From the NCBI RefSeq assembly GCF_035987325.1, contig NZ_CP108488.1:8122001-8186000 (forward strand): DNA of 64,000 nt. Direction: 5' to 3'. Position numbers and translations under genes: made by a program. Positions within the stretch are counted from its first letter, which is position 1, and each line of letters starts with the position of its first letter. A model generated the notes under the pieces. That model made no database searches. It saw only the letters and a list, made by a program, of their open reading frames with translations, and was not told the origin of the DNA. Shown piece by piece: positions 1-8,052 of the stretch. This DNA is from Streptomyces sp. NBC_01244. GTDB taxonomy: Bacteria; Actinomycetota; Actinomycetes; Streptomycetales; Streptomycetaceae.

Positions 1-1
1 C

Positions 2-418
2 GGCGCGGCGCACGGGCCGTTCGACGCCACGATGATCCAGATCGGTGCGTACTCGGAGTTCTGGACCGACATCCACATGACGCCCGAGGAGGGCGTACGT
101 GCCCACCTCGACCTCCAGGGCGGTGTCCCGCGCGGGACGATGCTGCCGATCCACTGGGGCACCTTCAACCTGGCCCCGCACCCGTGGGACGAGCCCGGGG
201 AGGGCACGGTGACCGCCGCGGCGGGGGCCGGGGCAGCGATCGCCCTGCCGGTGCCGGGGCAGCCCTTCGAGCCGGGCGCGGCCGACGCGCCGAGCGCACC
301 CTGGTGGCGGCCCTTCGTCGCCGCGGGTTCGCCCCCGCCGGTCACGGCGGCCCGGCCCACCGTGGTCGCACGGCCGGAGGCCGTGACGCGCGAGGAGCCG
401 GAGGCGGTGGGCTCCTAG
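2..418 (+). CDS. MBL-fold metallo-hydrolase, C-terminal part (5' end outside window)
   Basis: The reading frame is open from the first bases of the window, so this is the 3' end of a longer gene; about 138 residues are visible. The segment with MIQIGAYSEFW, then a histidine-rich stretch (DIHMTPEEGV, LPIHWGTFNLAPHPWDEP), fits the C-terminal metal-site region of UlaG-like metallo-beta-lactamase-fold hydrolases, where HWGTF carries the last metal-ligand histidine. The tail is rich in Ala, Pro and Gly and looks disordered. The N-terminal HxHxDH motif would lie upstream of the window. The substrate cannot be inferred. Confidence 0.7.
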   Translation, partial: GAAHGPFDATMIQIGAYSEFWTDIHMTPEEGVRAHLDLQGGVPRGTMLPIHWGTFNLAPHPWDEPGEGTVTAAAGAGAAIALPVPGQPFEPGAADAPSAPWWRPFVAAGSPPPVTAARPTVVARPEAVTREEPEAVGS

Positions 419-445
419 GCCCGCAGGCCGTAGGACTGGAACGTG

Positions 446-486
446 AGCGGAGCGGGACCTCCCGGGTGGGGAGGTCCCGCTCCGCT
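446..486 (+). terminator. Strong hairpin terminator after the MBL-fold gene
   Basis: A perfect 17-bp inverted repeat (446-462 with 470-486) with a short GC-rich loop starts 27 bp after the stop codon. There is no long T-tract, which is usual for streptomycete terminators. The rest of the gap to 823 shows no convincing gene; the conservon promoter should lie there. Confidence 0.8.
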
Positions 487-823
487 GTGCTTTCGGGGCC
501 GCCCGCGGCGTCGCTGGGGAGGCTGCCGACGAGGTGGGGCCCCCGAGGTCGCCTTGCCGAACTCGGTCGTGGTGGGGCGGGAGAGGGGTGAGGTGCGGGC
601 GGGACCCGCGGGAGGCGGCGCGTGCCCGCGGAGAGCCGGGGCGTGCGCGCTCCCGGCGCATTCGGGCTGTCGTGCGAGCGCTCCATCGGGAGCGGGAAGC
701 ACCCGGGCGAAGTTCCCCAACTGGCCGTCCTGGGGCCGAGCGTGCGGTCTAGCGTGGGTATCCGGTGATCAACACCGGATCCCGGGAAGCCCGGGGGCCG
801 GGCCCCACATACCGAGGACGACG

Positions 824-2578
824 ATGTCCGGACTCCGCGCCGCCCGCCACTCCCCGTCGAGACATGCCGTCACCGGTCCCGGTCGGCAGATACGGCCCCA
901 GCTGATCCGCGCCGCCCTGCTGCCCACGCTCGCCGCCGGGCTCAGCGGCGCCGCCGCGGTGATCTTCGCGCTCCAGCTCGGCGGCGGCGCGGGTGCCCGC
1001 GACCCCCGGCTGTGGCCGGTCCTCAGCGGCTGCGCCCTGCTCTTCGCCGGCGCGCTCGCGGCCGCCCTGCTCGGGGCCCAGCGCGCGGCCAAGACCGTAC
1101 GGGACCGCTGCGAGGCGCTGCGCCGCTCCAGCGTCCGGGGCCGGCAGGAGCTGCACATCACCGCCGACCGGCTGGAGCGCGGCGAGCTGCCCGCCCGCCC
1201 GGTGCGCGGCGGGCCGACCGCGCCGTCCTTCGGTGCCGAGACGGCGGGGATCGACGAGTTCTGGCTGCTCTCGCAGGAACTGCGCGGCGCCCGCGAACAG
1301 GCCCACGCGACCCTGGTCCGCCTCGGCGGCCCCGTCACGCCCTCCGACAGCGACCGCAAGGTCGAGGTCTTCGTCAACCTCGCGCGCCGCCTCCAGTCCC
1401 TCGTGCACCGGGAGATCTCCCTGCTGGACGACCTGGAGGACACGGTCGAGGACCCGGACCTGCTCAAGGAGCTCTTCCACGTCGACCACCTCGCCACCCG
1501 GATCCGGCGCCACGCGGAGAACCTCGCGGTGCTCGGCGGAGCCGCCTCGCGCCGTCAGTGGACGCGGCCCGTGGACCTGAGCGAGGTGCTGCGCTCCTCG
1601 GTCGCGGAGGTCGAGCAGTACACCCGGGTCAAGGTGGTGCCCCCCGCGGGCGGTTCCGTACGGGGCCACGCCGTCGCCGACGTCGTGCACCTGCTGGCCG
1701 AACTCGTCGAGAACGCCACCGTGTTCTCCGCCCCCGACACCGATGTCGTGGTGCGCGCGGAGCGGGTCACCGCCGGGATCGCGGTCGAGGTGGAGGACCG
1801 GGGCCTCGGCATGCCGCCCGAGGAAGCGCACCGGATGAACGCCCTGCTCGGCGATCCCGACCAGATCAGCGTCCGGCAACTGCTGGCCGACGGCCGGATC
1901 GGCCTGTTCGTCGTCTCGGCGCTCGCCCGCAGGCACGGGATCGCCGTCGAGCTCAAGTCCAACATCTACGGTGGCGTGCTCGCCGTACTGGTCCTGCCCC
2001 AGGAGCTGTTGGGGGCCGAGGCGCCGAGCGCCGCCGACGCCCTGGGCGGCTCCCGGGCCACCTCCTGGGGGACCGGCGAGGGGACGGGCGCGCCGCGGCT
2101 GGAGCCCGTACGGGTGCCCCTGCCCGCGCCGGAGCCCTCCGGAGCTCCGCCGGTGGTACCGGGCTGGGATGCCGGGGCACCGGGCAGGGTGCCTCGTACG
2201 GGGCCCTCGGGTGCGGAACCCGCGGTCGTGGAACATGCGGTCGCGGAACCGGTGATCACGAAACCGGTGGTCGCGGAGCCGGTGGTCGCGGAGCCGGTGG
2301 TCGCGGAGCCGGTGGTTGTGGAAGCCGCGGTGGTGGCGGTGGCCGCGGTGAGGGCGCCGCTCGCGCCACCGCTGTCCGTACCCGCCGCCCGGGACGGCGG
2401 AGAACGGCCGCCGCTGCCCCGCCGGCGGGCCCAGGAACACCTCGCGCCCCAGCTGCGCGAGGCTCCCGTACCCCGGCAGGCCGGCGCCGAGGGCGCCGAG
2501 CGGCCCGTCCACGACCCCGGCCTGATGGCCGCCTTCCAACGGGGCTTCGGCCTCGCCCAGTCGGAGCACCAGACGTGA
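824..2578 (+). CDS. cvnA: Conservon sensor-like histidine kinase CvnA
   Basis: 584 residues. The start is the ATG with GAGGA 5 nt upstream. Two hydrophobic segments (about residues 28-50 and 65-85) should anchor it in the membrane. A cytoplasmic coiled region follows, then an HATPase_c domain with N-box ELVENATVFS and G-box VEDRGLGM around residues 290-330 and GRIGLFVVSALARRHG further on. Conservon CvnA proteins resemble kinases but usually lack a cognate response regulator; the complex is thought to act like a G-protein-coupled receptor system with CvnB, C and D. The C-terminal 180 residues are low complexity and include tandem V-A-E-P-V repeats. It is the first gene of a tight operon with cvnB, cvnC and cvnD. 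Confidence 0.9.
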   Translation: MSGLRAARHSPSRHAVTGPGRQIRPQLIRAALLPTLAAGLSGAAAVIFALQLGGGAGARDPRLWPVLSGCALLFAGALAAALLGAQRAAKTVRDRCEALRRSSVRGRQELHITADRLERGELPARPVRGGPTAPSFGAETAGIDEFWLLSQELRGAREQAHATLVRLGGPVTPSDSDRKVEVFVNLARRLQSLVHREISLLDDLEDTVEDPDLLKELFHVDHLATRIRRHAENLAVLGGAASRRQWTRPVDLSEVLRSSVAEVEQYTRVKVVPPAGGSVRGHAVADVVHLLAELVENATVFSAPDTDVVVRAERVTAGIAVEVEDRGLGMPPEEAHRMNALLGDPDQISVRQLLADGRIGLFVVSALARRHGIAVELKSNIYGGVLAVLVLPQELLGAEAPSAADALGGSRATSWGTGEGTGAPRLEPVRVPLPAPEPSGAPPVVPGWDAGAPGRVPRTGPSGAEPAVVEHAVAEPVITKPVVAEPVVAEPVVAEPVVVEAAVVAVAAVRAPLAPPLSVPAARDGGERPPLPRRRAQEHLAPQLREAPVPRQAGAEGAERPVHDPGLMAAFQRGFGLAQSEHQT

Positions 2579-2616
2579 CCCCGGCCTCTCACCCGACAGC
2601 GAAGGAGCGCACCCCC

Positions 2617-3048
2617 ATGGGCGGCGAAGTGGCGACCACGACCAGTCGGCTCTCGGACCTCGACTGGCTGCTCAGCGGCCTGGTCCAACGGGTGCCGTAC
2701 ACGCGCAGCGCGGTCCTGCTGACCGCCGACGGGCTCGTCACCTGCGTGCACGGGCTCGACGCCGACAGCGCCGACCACCTGGCGGCCCTCGCCTCCGGGC
2801 TGTACGCGCTGGGCCGCAGCGCCGGGTCCCGGTTCGCGGAGGGCGCCGAGGTCCGGCAGGTGGTGGTCGAGCTCGACACCGCCCTCGTGTTCGTCTCGGC
2901 GGCCGGATCCGGCACCTGCCTGGCCGTACTGGCCGACCGGGAGGCCGACGCGGGCGTGCTCGGCTACGAGATGGCCATGCTGGTCAAGAGCGTCCGCCCG
3001 TACCTGGCGGCCCCGCCGAGGCGGCCCGCCGCCGACGCGGAGCGATGA
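2617..3048 (+). CDS. cvnB: Conservon roadblock/LC7 protein CvnB
   Basis: 143 residues. ATG preceded by GAAGGAG with a 9-nt gap. The sequence SDLDWLLSGLVQRVPYTRSA followed by a beta-sheet-rich body (AVLLTADGLVT, VVVELDTALVFVSAAG) is typical of the roadblock/LC7 domain of CvnB, which in other conservons binds the membrane kinase and the small GTPase. It starts 38 bp after cvnA and overlaps cvnC by 4 bp (ATGA), so it is translationally coupled. Confidence 0.9.
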   Translation: MGGEVATTTSRLSDLDWLLSGLVQRVPYTRSAVLLTADGLVTCVHGLDADSADHLAALASGLYALGRSAGSRFAEGAEVRQVVVELDTALVFVSAAGSGTCLAVLADREADAGVLGYEMAMLVKSVRPYLAAPPRRPAADAER

Positions 3049-3464
3049 GGGCCGGTGCGAGGGGGGCGACGGCACCGGGAGGACCGCGTGATGCACCGTG
3101 GCTGGACGATTCGGCGGGCCGGGTCATCCGCCCGTACACCGCGAGCGGCGGGCGGACGCGGCCGTCGGTCGCCCTCGACCTGCTGTCGCTGGTGACGGCG
3201 ACCGGAGTGCGCCCGCGTGCGCCGCTCGGCGCCGAGCACGCTCTTGCGCTCCGCCTGTGCGCGGGCTCGGCCGCGGTCACCGTCGCCGAGGTGGCGGGGC
3301 ACCTGAGGCTGCCGGCGGTGGTGGTCAAGGTCGTCCTCGGAGACCTGATGGAACACGGGGCCGTGACGGTACGGGCACCTTGTTTCCCGACCGGCGGCTC
3401 CTTCGCCGACGACGACCAGTCCCTGCTCCGGGCGGTGCTCGATGGCCTGCGCAAACGGCTCTGA
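3045..3464 (+). CDS. cvnC: Conservon DUF742 protein CvnC
   Basis: 139 residues, with the ATG inside the cvnB stop (ATGA). Matches the DUF742 family: an N-terminal RVIRPYTASGGRTRPS stretch, then a winged-helix-like region (SAAVTVAEVAGHLRLPAVVV, VLGDLMEHGAVTVR). Soluble; in conservons it interacts with the roadblock protein and GTPase. Its 3' end overlaps the predicted start of cvnD by 23 bp. Confidence 0.9.
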   Translation: MRAGARGATAPGGPRDAPWLDDSAGRVIRPYTASGGRTRPSVALDLLSLVTATGVRPRAPLGAEHALALRLCAGSAAVTVAEVAGHLRLPAVVVKVVLGDLMEHGAVTVRAPCFPTGGSFADDDQSLLRAVLDGLRKRL

Positions 3465-4101
3465 CCCGGCCGCCCGCGGATCCTCCGCGACCTCAGCGAC
3501 CTCAGCGACCTTGAAGATCCTGGTCGCGGGCGGGTTCGGGGCGGGCAAGACCACCTTCGTCGGCGCGGTGAGCGAGATCGAGCCGCTGAGCACGGAGGAA
3601 CTGCTGAGCGGGATGAGCGAGTCCGCCGACCCGCTGGACGGGGTCGAGGCGAAGACCACCACGACCGTGGCGCTGGACTTCGGCCGGATCACCCTGGACG
3701 AGCGGCACGTGCTCTACCTCTTCGGCACCCCCGGCCAGCAGCGCTTCTGGTTCCTCTGGGAGGAGCTGTGCGCGGGCGCGCTGGGGGCGGTGGTGCTCGC
3801 CGACACGCGCCGCCTCGCCGACTGCTTCCCCGCCGTGGACTTCTTCGAGCGGCGGGGGATCGGCTTCCTCGTCGCCGTCAACGAGTTCGACGGCGGGCAC
3901 GGCTACACCGCCGGCGAGGTGCGGGACGCCATGGGGCTCGGCCCGGACGTGCCCGTCGTGCGCTGCGACGCACGCCTGCCGAGCTCCGGAACGGGGGTGC
4001 TGGCAGCCCTGGTCCACCACTTGCTCGACACGAAGTACCCGAAGCGTGCGGCGCATCCGGAGCACGCGATGTCCATGAGGTCCGCGCGGCGCGCGGAGTG
4101 A
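3442..4101 (+). CDS. cvnD: Conservon small GTPase CvnD
   Basis: 219 residues. P-loop GFGAGKTT at about residues 31-38, switch region with TTTTVALDFG, G3-like FGTPGQQRF, and the base-recognition motif degenerated to NEFD instead of NKxD. This is the ATP/GTP-binding protein family that ends each conservon. The ATG at 3442 overlaps cvnC; no better start is visible before the P-loop. It is the presumed nucleotide-dependent switch of the complex. Confidence 0.9.
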   Translation: MACANGSDPAARGSSATSATSATLKILVAGGFGAGKTTFVGAVSEIEPLSTEELLSGMSESADPLDGVEAKTTTTVALDFGRITLDERHVLYLFGTPGQQRFWFLWEELCAGALGAVVLADTRRLADCFPAVDFFERRGIGFLVAVNEFDGGHGYTAGEVRDAMGLGPDVPVVRCDARLPSSGTGVLAALVHHLLDTKYPKRAAHPEHAMSMRSARRAE

Positions 4102-4121
4102 CGTGATGTGGGGGAGACACC

Positions 4122-4673
4122 ATGACCTACTACGAATCGACCGGACACCTGCTGCTCACACCGGTGGACCGGGAGGCCCCCGCACGCGTGCTGAGACTGC
4201 GTGAACTGGGGCTGGGGGAGCGGGTGGACGGTGAACTGGACGCGTTCGCCCGGCGGGTCGCGGACGAGCTCGCCGCGCCGTACGCCGGTATCAACTTCAT
4301 CAGCGAGGAACGCCAGTTCTTCGCCGGCCTGCACCACGCCGCCGACGCCCCGGCGAGCGGCTATCCGGCGCGGACGCTCCCCCGGGACCACGGGTACTGC
4401 CCGCACGTGGTGGTACGGCGGCGCGCGCTGGTGCTGGAGGACGTACGGGACTTCGCGCGCTTCGCGGGCAACGCCGTCGTGGACGAGAGCGGGGTGCGTT
4501 CCTACGCGGGCGCGCCGCTGACCGACCGGCGCGGGATCGTCCTCGGGACGGTGTGCGCGGTGGACGTGGTGCCGAGGCGGTGGGGGCTGGCGGGGCTCGC
4601 GGCGGTGAAGGCGCTGGCGGCGGAGCTGGTGGACCTGGTGCACCACCGGGAGGACCTCGCGGCCCGCGGGTGA
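4122..4673 (+). CDS. GAF-domain protein linked to the conservon
   Basis: 183 residues, starting 20 bp after cvnD behind GGGGGAGA. The protein is essentially one GAF domain: FARRVADELAAPYAGINFI, a redox- or ligand-pocket-like HHAADAP segment, DHGYCPHVVVRRRAL and a FLAVDVVP-like end (TVCAVDVVPR). The pattern matches GAF proteins found near signalling operons in actinomycetes. Many conservons carry a cytochrome P450 gene (cvnE) here; this one has the GAF protein instead. Role inferred: small-molecule or redox input to the conservon. Confidence 0.75.
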   Translation: MTYYESTGHLLLTPVDREAPARVLRLRELGLGERVDGELDAFARRVADELAAPYAGINFISEERQFFAGLHHAADAPASGYPARTLPRDHGYCPHVVVRRRALVLEDVRDFARFAGNAVVDESGVRSYAGAPLTDRRGIVLGTVCAVDVVPRRWGLAGLAAVKALAAELVDLVHHREDLAARG

Positions 4674-4742
4674 ATGTCAGTGCCCGGGGCTACGGTCGGA
4701 GACGAGGGATGGCACCGCAGCGGACCGGAGAGGAGTCGGGGG

Positions 4743-5147
4743 ATGGCCACGACGGCGGAGGACGTCCGGAGGATCGCGCTGTCGCTCCCGGACAGCAGCG
4801 AAAAGCCGGCCTGGGGCATGCCCACCTTCAGGGTGGGCGGCGGGGCGAGCGGGAAGAGCGGGAAGATCTTCGCGGCGCTGGCCGACGACGACACGTCGAT
4901 CGGGGTGAAGTGCCCCCAGGAGGACCGCGCCGAGCTGATCGAGGCGGAGCCGGAGAAGTTCTTCATACGGCCCGGTCACGACGACAACTACGCGTGGCTC
5001 CGGGTCCGGCTCGCGGCGGTGGAGGACGCGGCGGAGCTCCGTTCGATCCTGACCGACTCCTGGCGCCAGGCGGCTCCCAAGCGCCTGGTGGCGGCCCATC
5101 CGGACCTGGACCGCCCCGCGCCGAAGGGGCCGGTCACCTCGTCATGA
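4743..5147 (+). CDS. MmcQ/YjbR family protein
   Basis: 134 residues. Begins MATTAEDVRRIALSLPDSSE and contains the family pattern of small, CyaY-like DNA-binding-fold proteins: PAWGMPTFRVG, GVKCPQEDRAELIEAEP, FFIRPGHDDNYAWLRVRL and an end with W-R-Q-A-A-P-K-R. YjbR proteins have no firmly established function. The ATG at 4743 is chosen because family similarity starts there; a GGAGAGGAG stretch lies just upstream. Its 3' end overlaps the oppositely oriented transketolase gene by 14 bp. Confidence 0.8.
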   Translation: MATTAEDVRRIALSLPDSSEKPAWGMPTFRVGGGASGKSGKIFAALADDDTSIGVKCPQEDRAELIEAEPEKFFIRPGHDDNYAWLRVRLAAVEDAAELRSILTDSWRQAAPKRLVAAHPDLDRPAPKGPVTSS

Positions 5148-6033
5148 AGGCGGAGATCCGCGCGCGCAGCGCGGCCGGGTCGAGTCCGTGGGCCGCCGTG
5201 TGCTCCTCGATCGTGCCGTAGCGGCGCAGCTCGCCGCGGCCGACCCCGAGGCCGAGCACCCGGTGCGGCACCGCTTCGAGTGCCTGGTTCGCGGCAGCCG
5301 TGGAGGTCCCGGCCAGGTACGGCTCGACCAGCACCACGTCGGCCGGGCCGGGCCCGACGGCTGCGCGCAGTGCCGCGTCGTCGAAGGGCCGTACGGTCGG
5401 CGCGTACAGCACGCTCACCTCCGTGCCCTCGGTCGCGGCGAGGACGTTGTCGAGCAGCGGCCCGACGGCCACGACGACGCCCGCACGGCCCTCCCGTACG
5501 GTCTGGAACCCCGGGCCCGTGATGGGGCGGGCCGCCGTGTTCGACTGCGCGGAGAGCCGTACGTAGACCTTGTCGTCCCCGGCGGCGTAGGCGTGGCGCA
5601 GTAGCGCCTCGGCCTCGTCCGGATGGCCCGGGACGTGCACGGTCCAGCCGTCCAGGGTGTCCAGCAGGGCCACGTCACCCGGAGCCATGTGGGTGAACCC
5701 GCCGGCCGGCCAGTCGTAGCTCGCGCTCGCGCTGACGAGCACCCCGCCCGTGCCCTGGTGCCCGAAGTCGAGCTTGACCTGCTCGAAGGGCCGCTCCACG
5801 AGGAAGCTGGCGAAGGTGTGCACCACCGGGCGCAGCCCGGTGAGGGCCAGGCCGCCGCCCACGCCGATCAGCAGCTGTTCGCGGATGCCGACGTTGATCA
5901 CGCGGTCCGGGTGGCGGTCCCGGGCGGGCCGGAAGCCGTCCATGGTGATCTCGGCCAGCACGAGGGCCAGCCGGGGATCCTCGTCGAGCGCCCGCGACGT
6001 GACCGAAATGAACCGTTCGCGCATGGTGTCCAT
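5134..6033 (-). CDS. Transketolase-like protein, C-terminal subunit
   Basis: 299 residues. Holds the pyrimidine-binding and C-terminal transketolase domains: DGFRPARDRHPDRVINVGIREQ carries the conserved glutamate region (NVGIREQ), followed by FASFLVERPFEQVKLD. It pairs with the N-terminal subunit just upstream (12-bp gap) as a split transketolase, an arrangement also used by 1-deoxyxylulose-type and amino-sugar-pathway enzymes. The sugar-phosphate substrate is unknown. Alternative starts are MDTM or the ATG three codons later. Confidence 0.85.
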   Translation of the reverse strand: MDTMRERFISVTSRALDEDPRLALVLAEITMDGFRPARDRHPDRVINVGIREQLLIGVGGGLALTGLRPVVHTFASFLVERPFEQVKLDFGHQGTGGVLVSASASYDWPAGGFTHMAPGDVALLDTLDGWTVHVPGHPDEAEALLRHAYAAGDDKVYVRLSAQSNTAARPITGPGFQTVREGRAGVVVAVGPLLDNVLAATEGTEVSVLYAPTVRPFDDAALRAAVGPGPADVVLVEPYLAGTSTAAANQALEAVPHRVLGLGVGRGELRRYGTIEEHTAAHGLDPAALRARISAFMTR

Positions 6034-6045
6034 GTCTCCCCCTCT

Positions 6046-6750
6046 TCACTGCTTCTTCTCGACCCGGGCGACCACGGCGTGCGGCCGGCCCGGATGAGGT
6101 GTGGTGTACGCCGTGTGCAGCGCCGCGTGGTCCCGGCCGTCCACGGTGACCGCCGACCAGCCGGCCGCCTCGAAGCGGGAGGCGATGCCGCCCCGCCAGC
6201 CGTGGGTCGCGGAGTCGTTGTCGATCACGATCGTGTGCAAACGCTCCAGACCGGCCGAGCCGGCGTACGCGATCGCCTCGTGGTTGCTTCCCTCGTCCAG
6301 CTCGGCGTCCCCGATCAGCACCCACACGGCCGGGTCGGTGAGCCCTTGGGCCCGCAGTCCGAGCGCGCTCCCGACGGCGAGCGGCAGCCCGTGTCCGAGG
6401 GAGCCGCTGCCGATCTCCACGCCGGGGATCAAGGTGCGGTCGGGGTGGTGCCCGAGGGGCGAGTCGTACGCGCCGAACCCGCTGAGCCAGGCGACGGGGA
6501 AGAACCCCTTGGCCGCGAGCACGGCGTAGTAGGCCATCGGCCCGTGCCCCTTCGACAGCAGGAACCGGTCCCGTCCCGGATCCCCGGCGCTGGCGGGCCC
6601 GACCCGCAGGACCCGGTCGTAGAGCGCCCACAGGGCGTCGAGCGTGGAGGTGGCGGCGGGACCGTGCTTCTCGGCCCCGGTCATGAGGGCCATGAGGCCC
6701 CCCAGGTCTTCGTAGCGGAAGCGGGTGTCCGCGGGTGCTGTCGGTGTCAT
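6046..6750 (-). CDS. Transketolase-like protein, N-terminal TPP-binding subunit
   Basis: 234 residues from the ATG at 6750. Shows the thiamine diphosphate site: LSKGHGPMAYYAVLA, GSLGHGLPLAVGSALG and GDAELDEGSNHEA leading to IDNDS, the GDx(25-30)N motif. First gene of a two-gene operon with the C-terminal subunit. A promoter with a 19-bp spacer filled by a SoxR-like palindrome lies directly upstream, and the predicted transcript would start at or near the ATG, so the mRNA is probably leaderless. An in-frame ATG at 6771 lies inside that palindrome and is unlikely to be used. Confidence 0.85.
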   Translation of the reverse strand: MTPTAPADTRFRYEDLGGLMALMTGAEKHGPAATSTLDALWALYDRVLRVGPASAGDPGRDRFLLSKGHGPMAYYAVLAAKGFFPVAWLSGFGAYDSPLGHHPDRTLIPGVEIGSGSLGHGLPLAVGSALGLRAQGLTDPAVWVLIGDAELDEGSNHEAIAYAGSAGLERLHTIVIDNDSATHGWRGGIASRFEAAGWSAVTVDGRDHAALHTAYTTPHPGRPHAVVARVEKKQ

Positions 6751-6764
6751 GGACCGATCGTGCA

Positions 6765-6784
6765 ACCTCAAGCGCGCTTGAGGT
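6765..6784 (-). promoter_or_regulatory. MerR/SoxR-type operator within the transketolase promoter
   Basis: A perfect 20-bp palindrome, ACCTCAAG-CGCG-CTTGAGGT on either strand. On the minus strand it sits between TTGACC (-35) and CACGAT (-10-like) with a 19-bp spacer, the distorted spacing that MerR-family activators correct. CCTCAAG-N4-CTTGAGG is the known SoxR box form. The -10 ends about 8 bp before the transketolase ATG. Which MerR-family protein binds is inference. Confidence 0.7.
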
Positions 6785-6884
6785 CAACACTCCCCGGGGA
6801 AGAAAGGTGCGCGCGACCACTGCCGGAAGTGCGGTATCGTTCTCCTGCGCGTTCAACCAGGGGAAACCCCAGGTCAACGGGCAT

Positions 6885-6961
<77 letters not shown>

Positions 6962-6981
6962 TGCGGAAACGCAAGGTCGGA

Positions 6982-7011
6982 GGCCGTTCTCTCATCCACG
7001 AGAGAACGGCC
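6982..7011 (+). terminator. tRNA-Pro terminator
   Basis: A perfect 11-bp stem (6982-6992 with 7001-7011) with an 8-nt loop, followed by TTT, 20 bp after the tRNA. The sequence around it is related to the flank of the second tRNA-Pro locus near 44514-44565. Confidence 0.85.
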
Positions 7012-7035
7012 TTTCGTGTGTCCGGGGCCTGTCGG

Positions 7036-7344
7036 CTACTGCGCGGCCTTCAGCGTCGGGTGTGCCTTGGTGAGGGTGCAGGCGCCGTCCTCGCACTGTC
7101 GCTCCAGGCGGCCGTGGGAGATGGTCTGCGCCAGGCCGACCATCCAGCACGTGGGGCAGCCGCGGAAGGCGACGAGGGCCAGCGGGGCCGCCAGCAGGGT
7201 CACCGGGCCGACGGCGGGCACCAGGGCGATCGAGCCGATGATCAGCCCGAAGCCGATGGCGCCGCGCGCCAGGTGGCGCGGGACGGACGTGCTGGCGAAG
7301 TTCATTTCGGGCGCCGCGGATGGTGCGGGCTTCACGGTGTTCAC
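7036..7344 (-). CDS. YgaP-like (DUF2892) membrane protein
   Basis: 102 residues. The GTG start at 7344 overlaps the stop of the upstream sigma-factor gene (GTGA), with AAGGAG 10 nt upstream, so translation is coupled. Two adjacent hydrophobic helices (AIGFGLIIGSIALVPAVGPV and LLAAPLALVAFRGC) are followed by a Cys-containing tail (GCPTCWMVGLAQ, QCEDGACT). This fits the inner-membrane YgaP-type domain, usually linked to sulfur or redox metabolism. Its partner role with the ECF sigma factor is unproven; it lacks a clear anti-sigma domain. Confidence 0.75.
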   Translation of the reverse strand: MNTVKPAPSAAPEMNFASTSVPRHLARGAIGFGLIIGSIALVPAVGPVTLLAAPLALVAFRGCPTCWMVGLAQTISHGRLERQCEDGACTLTKAHPTLKAAQ

Positions 7345-7922
7345 CGTCGTGGGTCTCCTTCGGCTGATGGGTCGATCGCTTCCAATGAGTGGCGCAGTGC
7401 CGCGCGCGCTCGGTGCAGCCGCGATTTCATCGCGGCGGTGCTCAGGCCGAGCGCATCGGCGACGGACTTGCCCGGCAGGCCCCGGACGTCGCGCAGGATC
7501 AGGACCTGCCGCTGGTCGCGGGGGAGGGCGCTGAGCGCGGCCGCGATCCGCTCGGCCTCCAGCCTGTGCAGCACGGCGTCCTCGGCGGACGGTTCCGCGG
7601 ACGCCGGCCGGGTCGGCGGTTCCTCGCTCCGCGCGGAGAGCAGCCGTATCTGCCGGAGGCATTCGTTGCGCACGATCCGGAACATCCACGAGGCGAGGGC
7701 GCCGGTGGCCCGCAAGGTGCCGATCTTCCGGTAGAGGATGATCAGGGCCTCCTGCGCCGCGTCCTCCGCGTCCTGCGGCGAGGCGCAGAGCGACAGGGCG
7801 AACTTGCGCACATGGGGCTGCGATTCCATGACCACGGTGGTGAGTGACGTGACGTCGCCGTCCTGAGCGGCCCTGATCAGCCGCTCGTCCGGCCAGGGGA
7901 AGCGTTGGTTCATGGTGCTCAT
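7341..7922 (-). CDS. ECF-type RNA polymerase sigma factor
   Basis: 193 residues. Region 2 (LIRAAQDGDVTSL, SPQDAEDAAQEALIILYRKI, GALASWMFRIVRNECLRQIR) and region 4 (ALSALPRDQRQVLILRDVRG, SVADALGLSTAAMKSRLHRA) are complete, separated by a low-complexity linker. The start is ambiguous: ATG 7922 (MSTMNQRF) or ATG 7913. The gene lies between a tiny membrane-peptide gene and the YgaP-like gene. No zinc-dependent anti-sigma gene is adjacent. Confidence 0.9.
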   Translation of the reverse strand: MSTMNQRFPWPDERLIRAAQDGDVTSLTTVVMESQPHVRKFALSLCASPQDAEDAAQEALIILYRKIGTLRATGALASWMFRIVRNECLRQIRLLSARSEEPPTRPASAEPSAEDAVLHRLEAERIAAALSALPRDQRQVLILRDVRGLPGKSVADALGLSTAAMKSRLHRARAALRHSLEAIDPSAEGDPRR

Positions 7923-7962
7923 TCCCGGATGGTGTCCCAAGGTGTCCCGCGCCGGGATCTGG

Positions 7963-8052
7963 TCAGACCCGGCTCTTGTAGCGCCGCAGCAGGTGCCAGC
8001 TGCACGCGCCCACGAGCAGGGCTCCGATCACTACGAGGCTGGTGATCATCAT
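7963..8052 (-). CDS. 29-residue single-span membrane peptide
   Basis: MMITSLVVIGALLVGACSW then a basic end (RRYKSRV): one hydrophobic helix with positive residues after it, predicting a small membrane protein with the C-terminus inside. A very strong AGGAGG Shine-Dalgarno lies 8 nt before the ATG, the main reason to believe it. It is the first gene of the minus-strand group ending with the sigma factor and YgaP-like protein. No family recognised. Confidence 0.6.
   Translation of the reverse strand: MMITSLVVIGALLVGACSWHLLRRYKSRV

Noticed and set aside
749..2569. Long open frame antisense to cvnA
   Set aside because: High GC gives long spurious antisense frames; it has no family features and the plus strand carries a clear conservon kinase.
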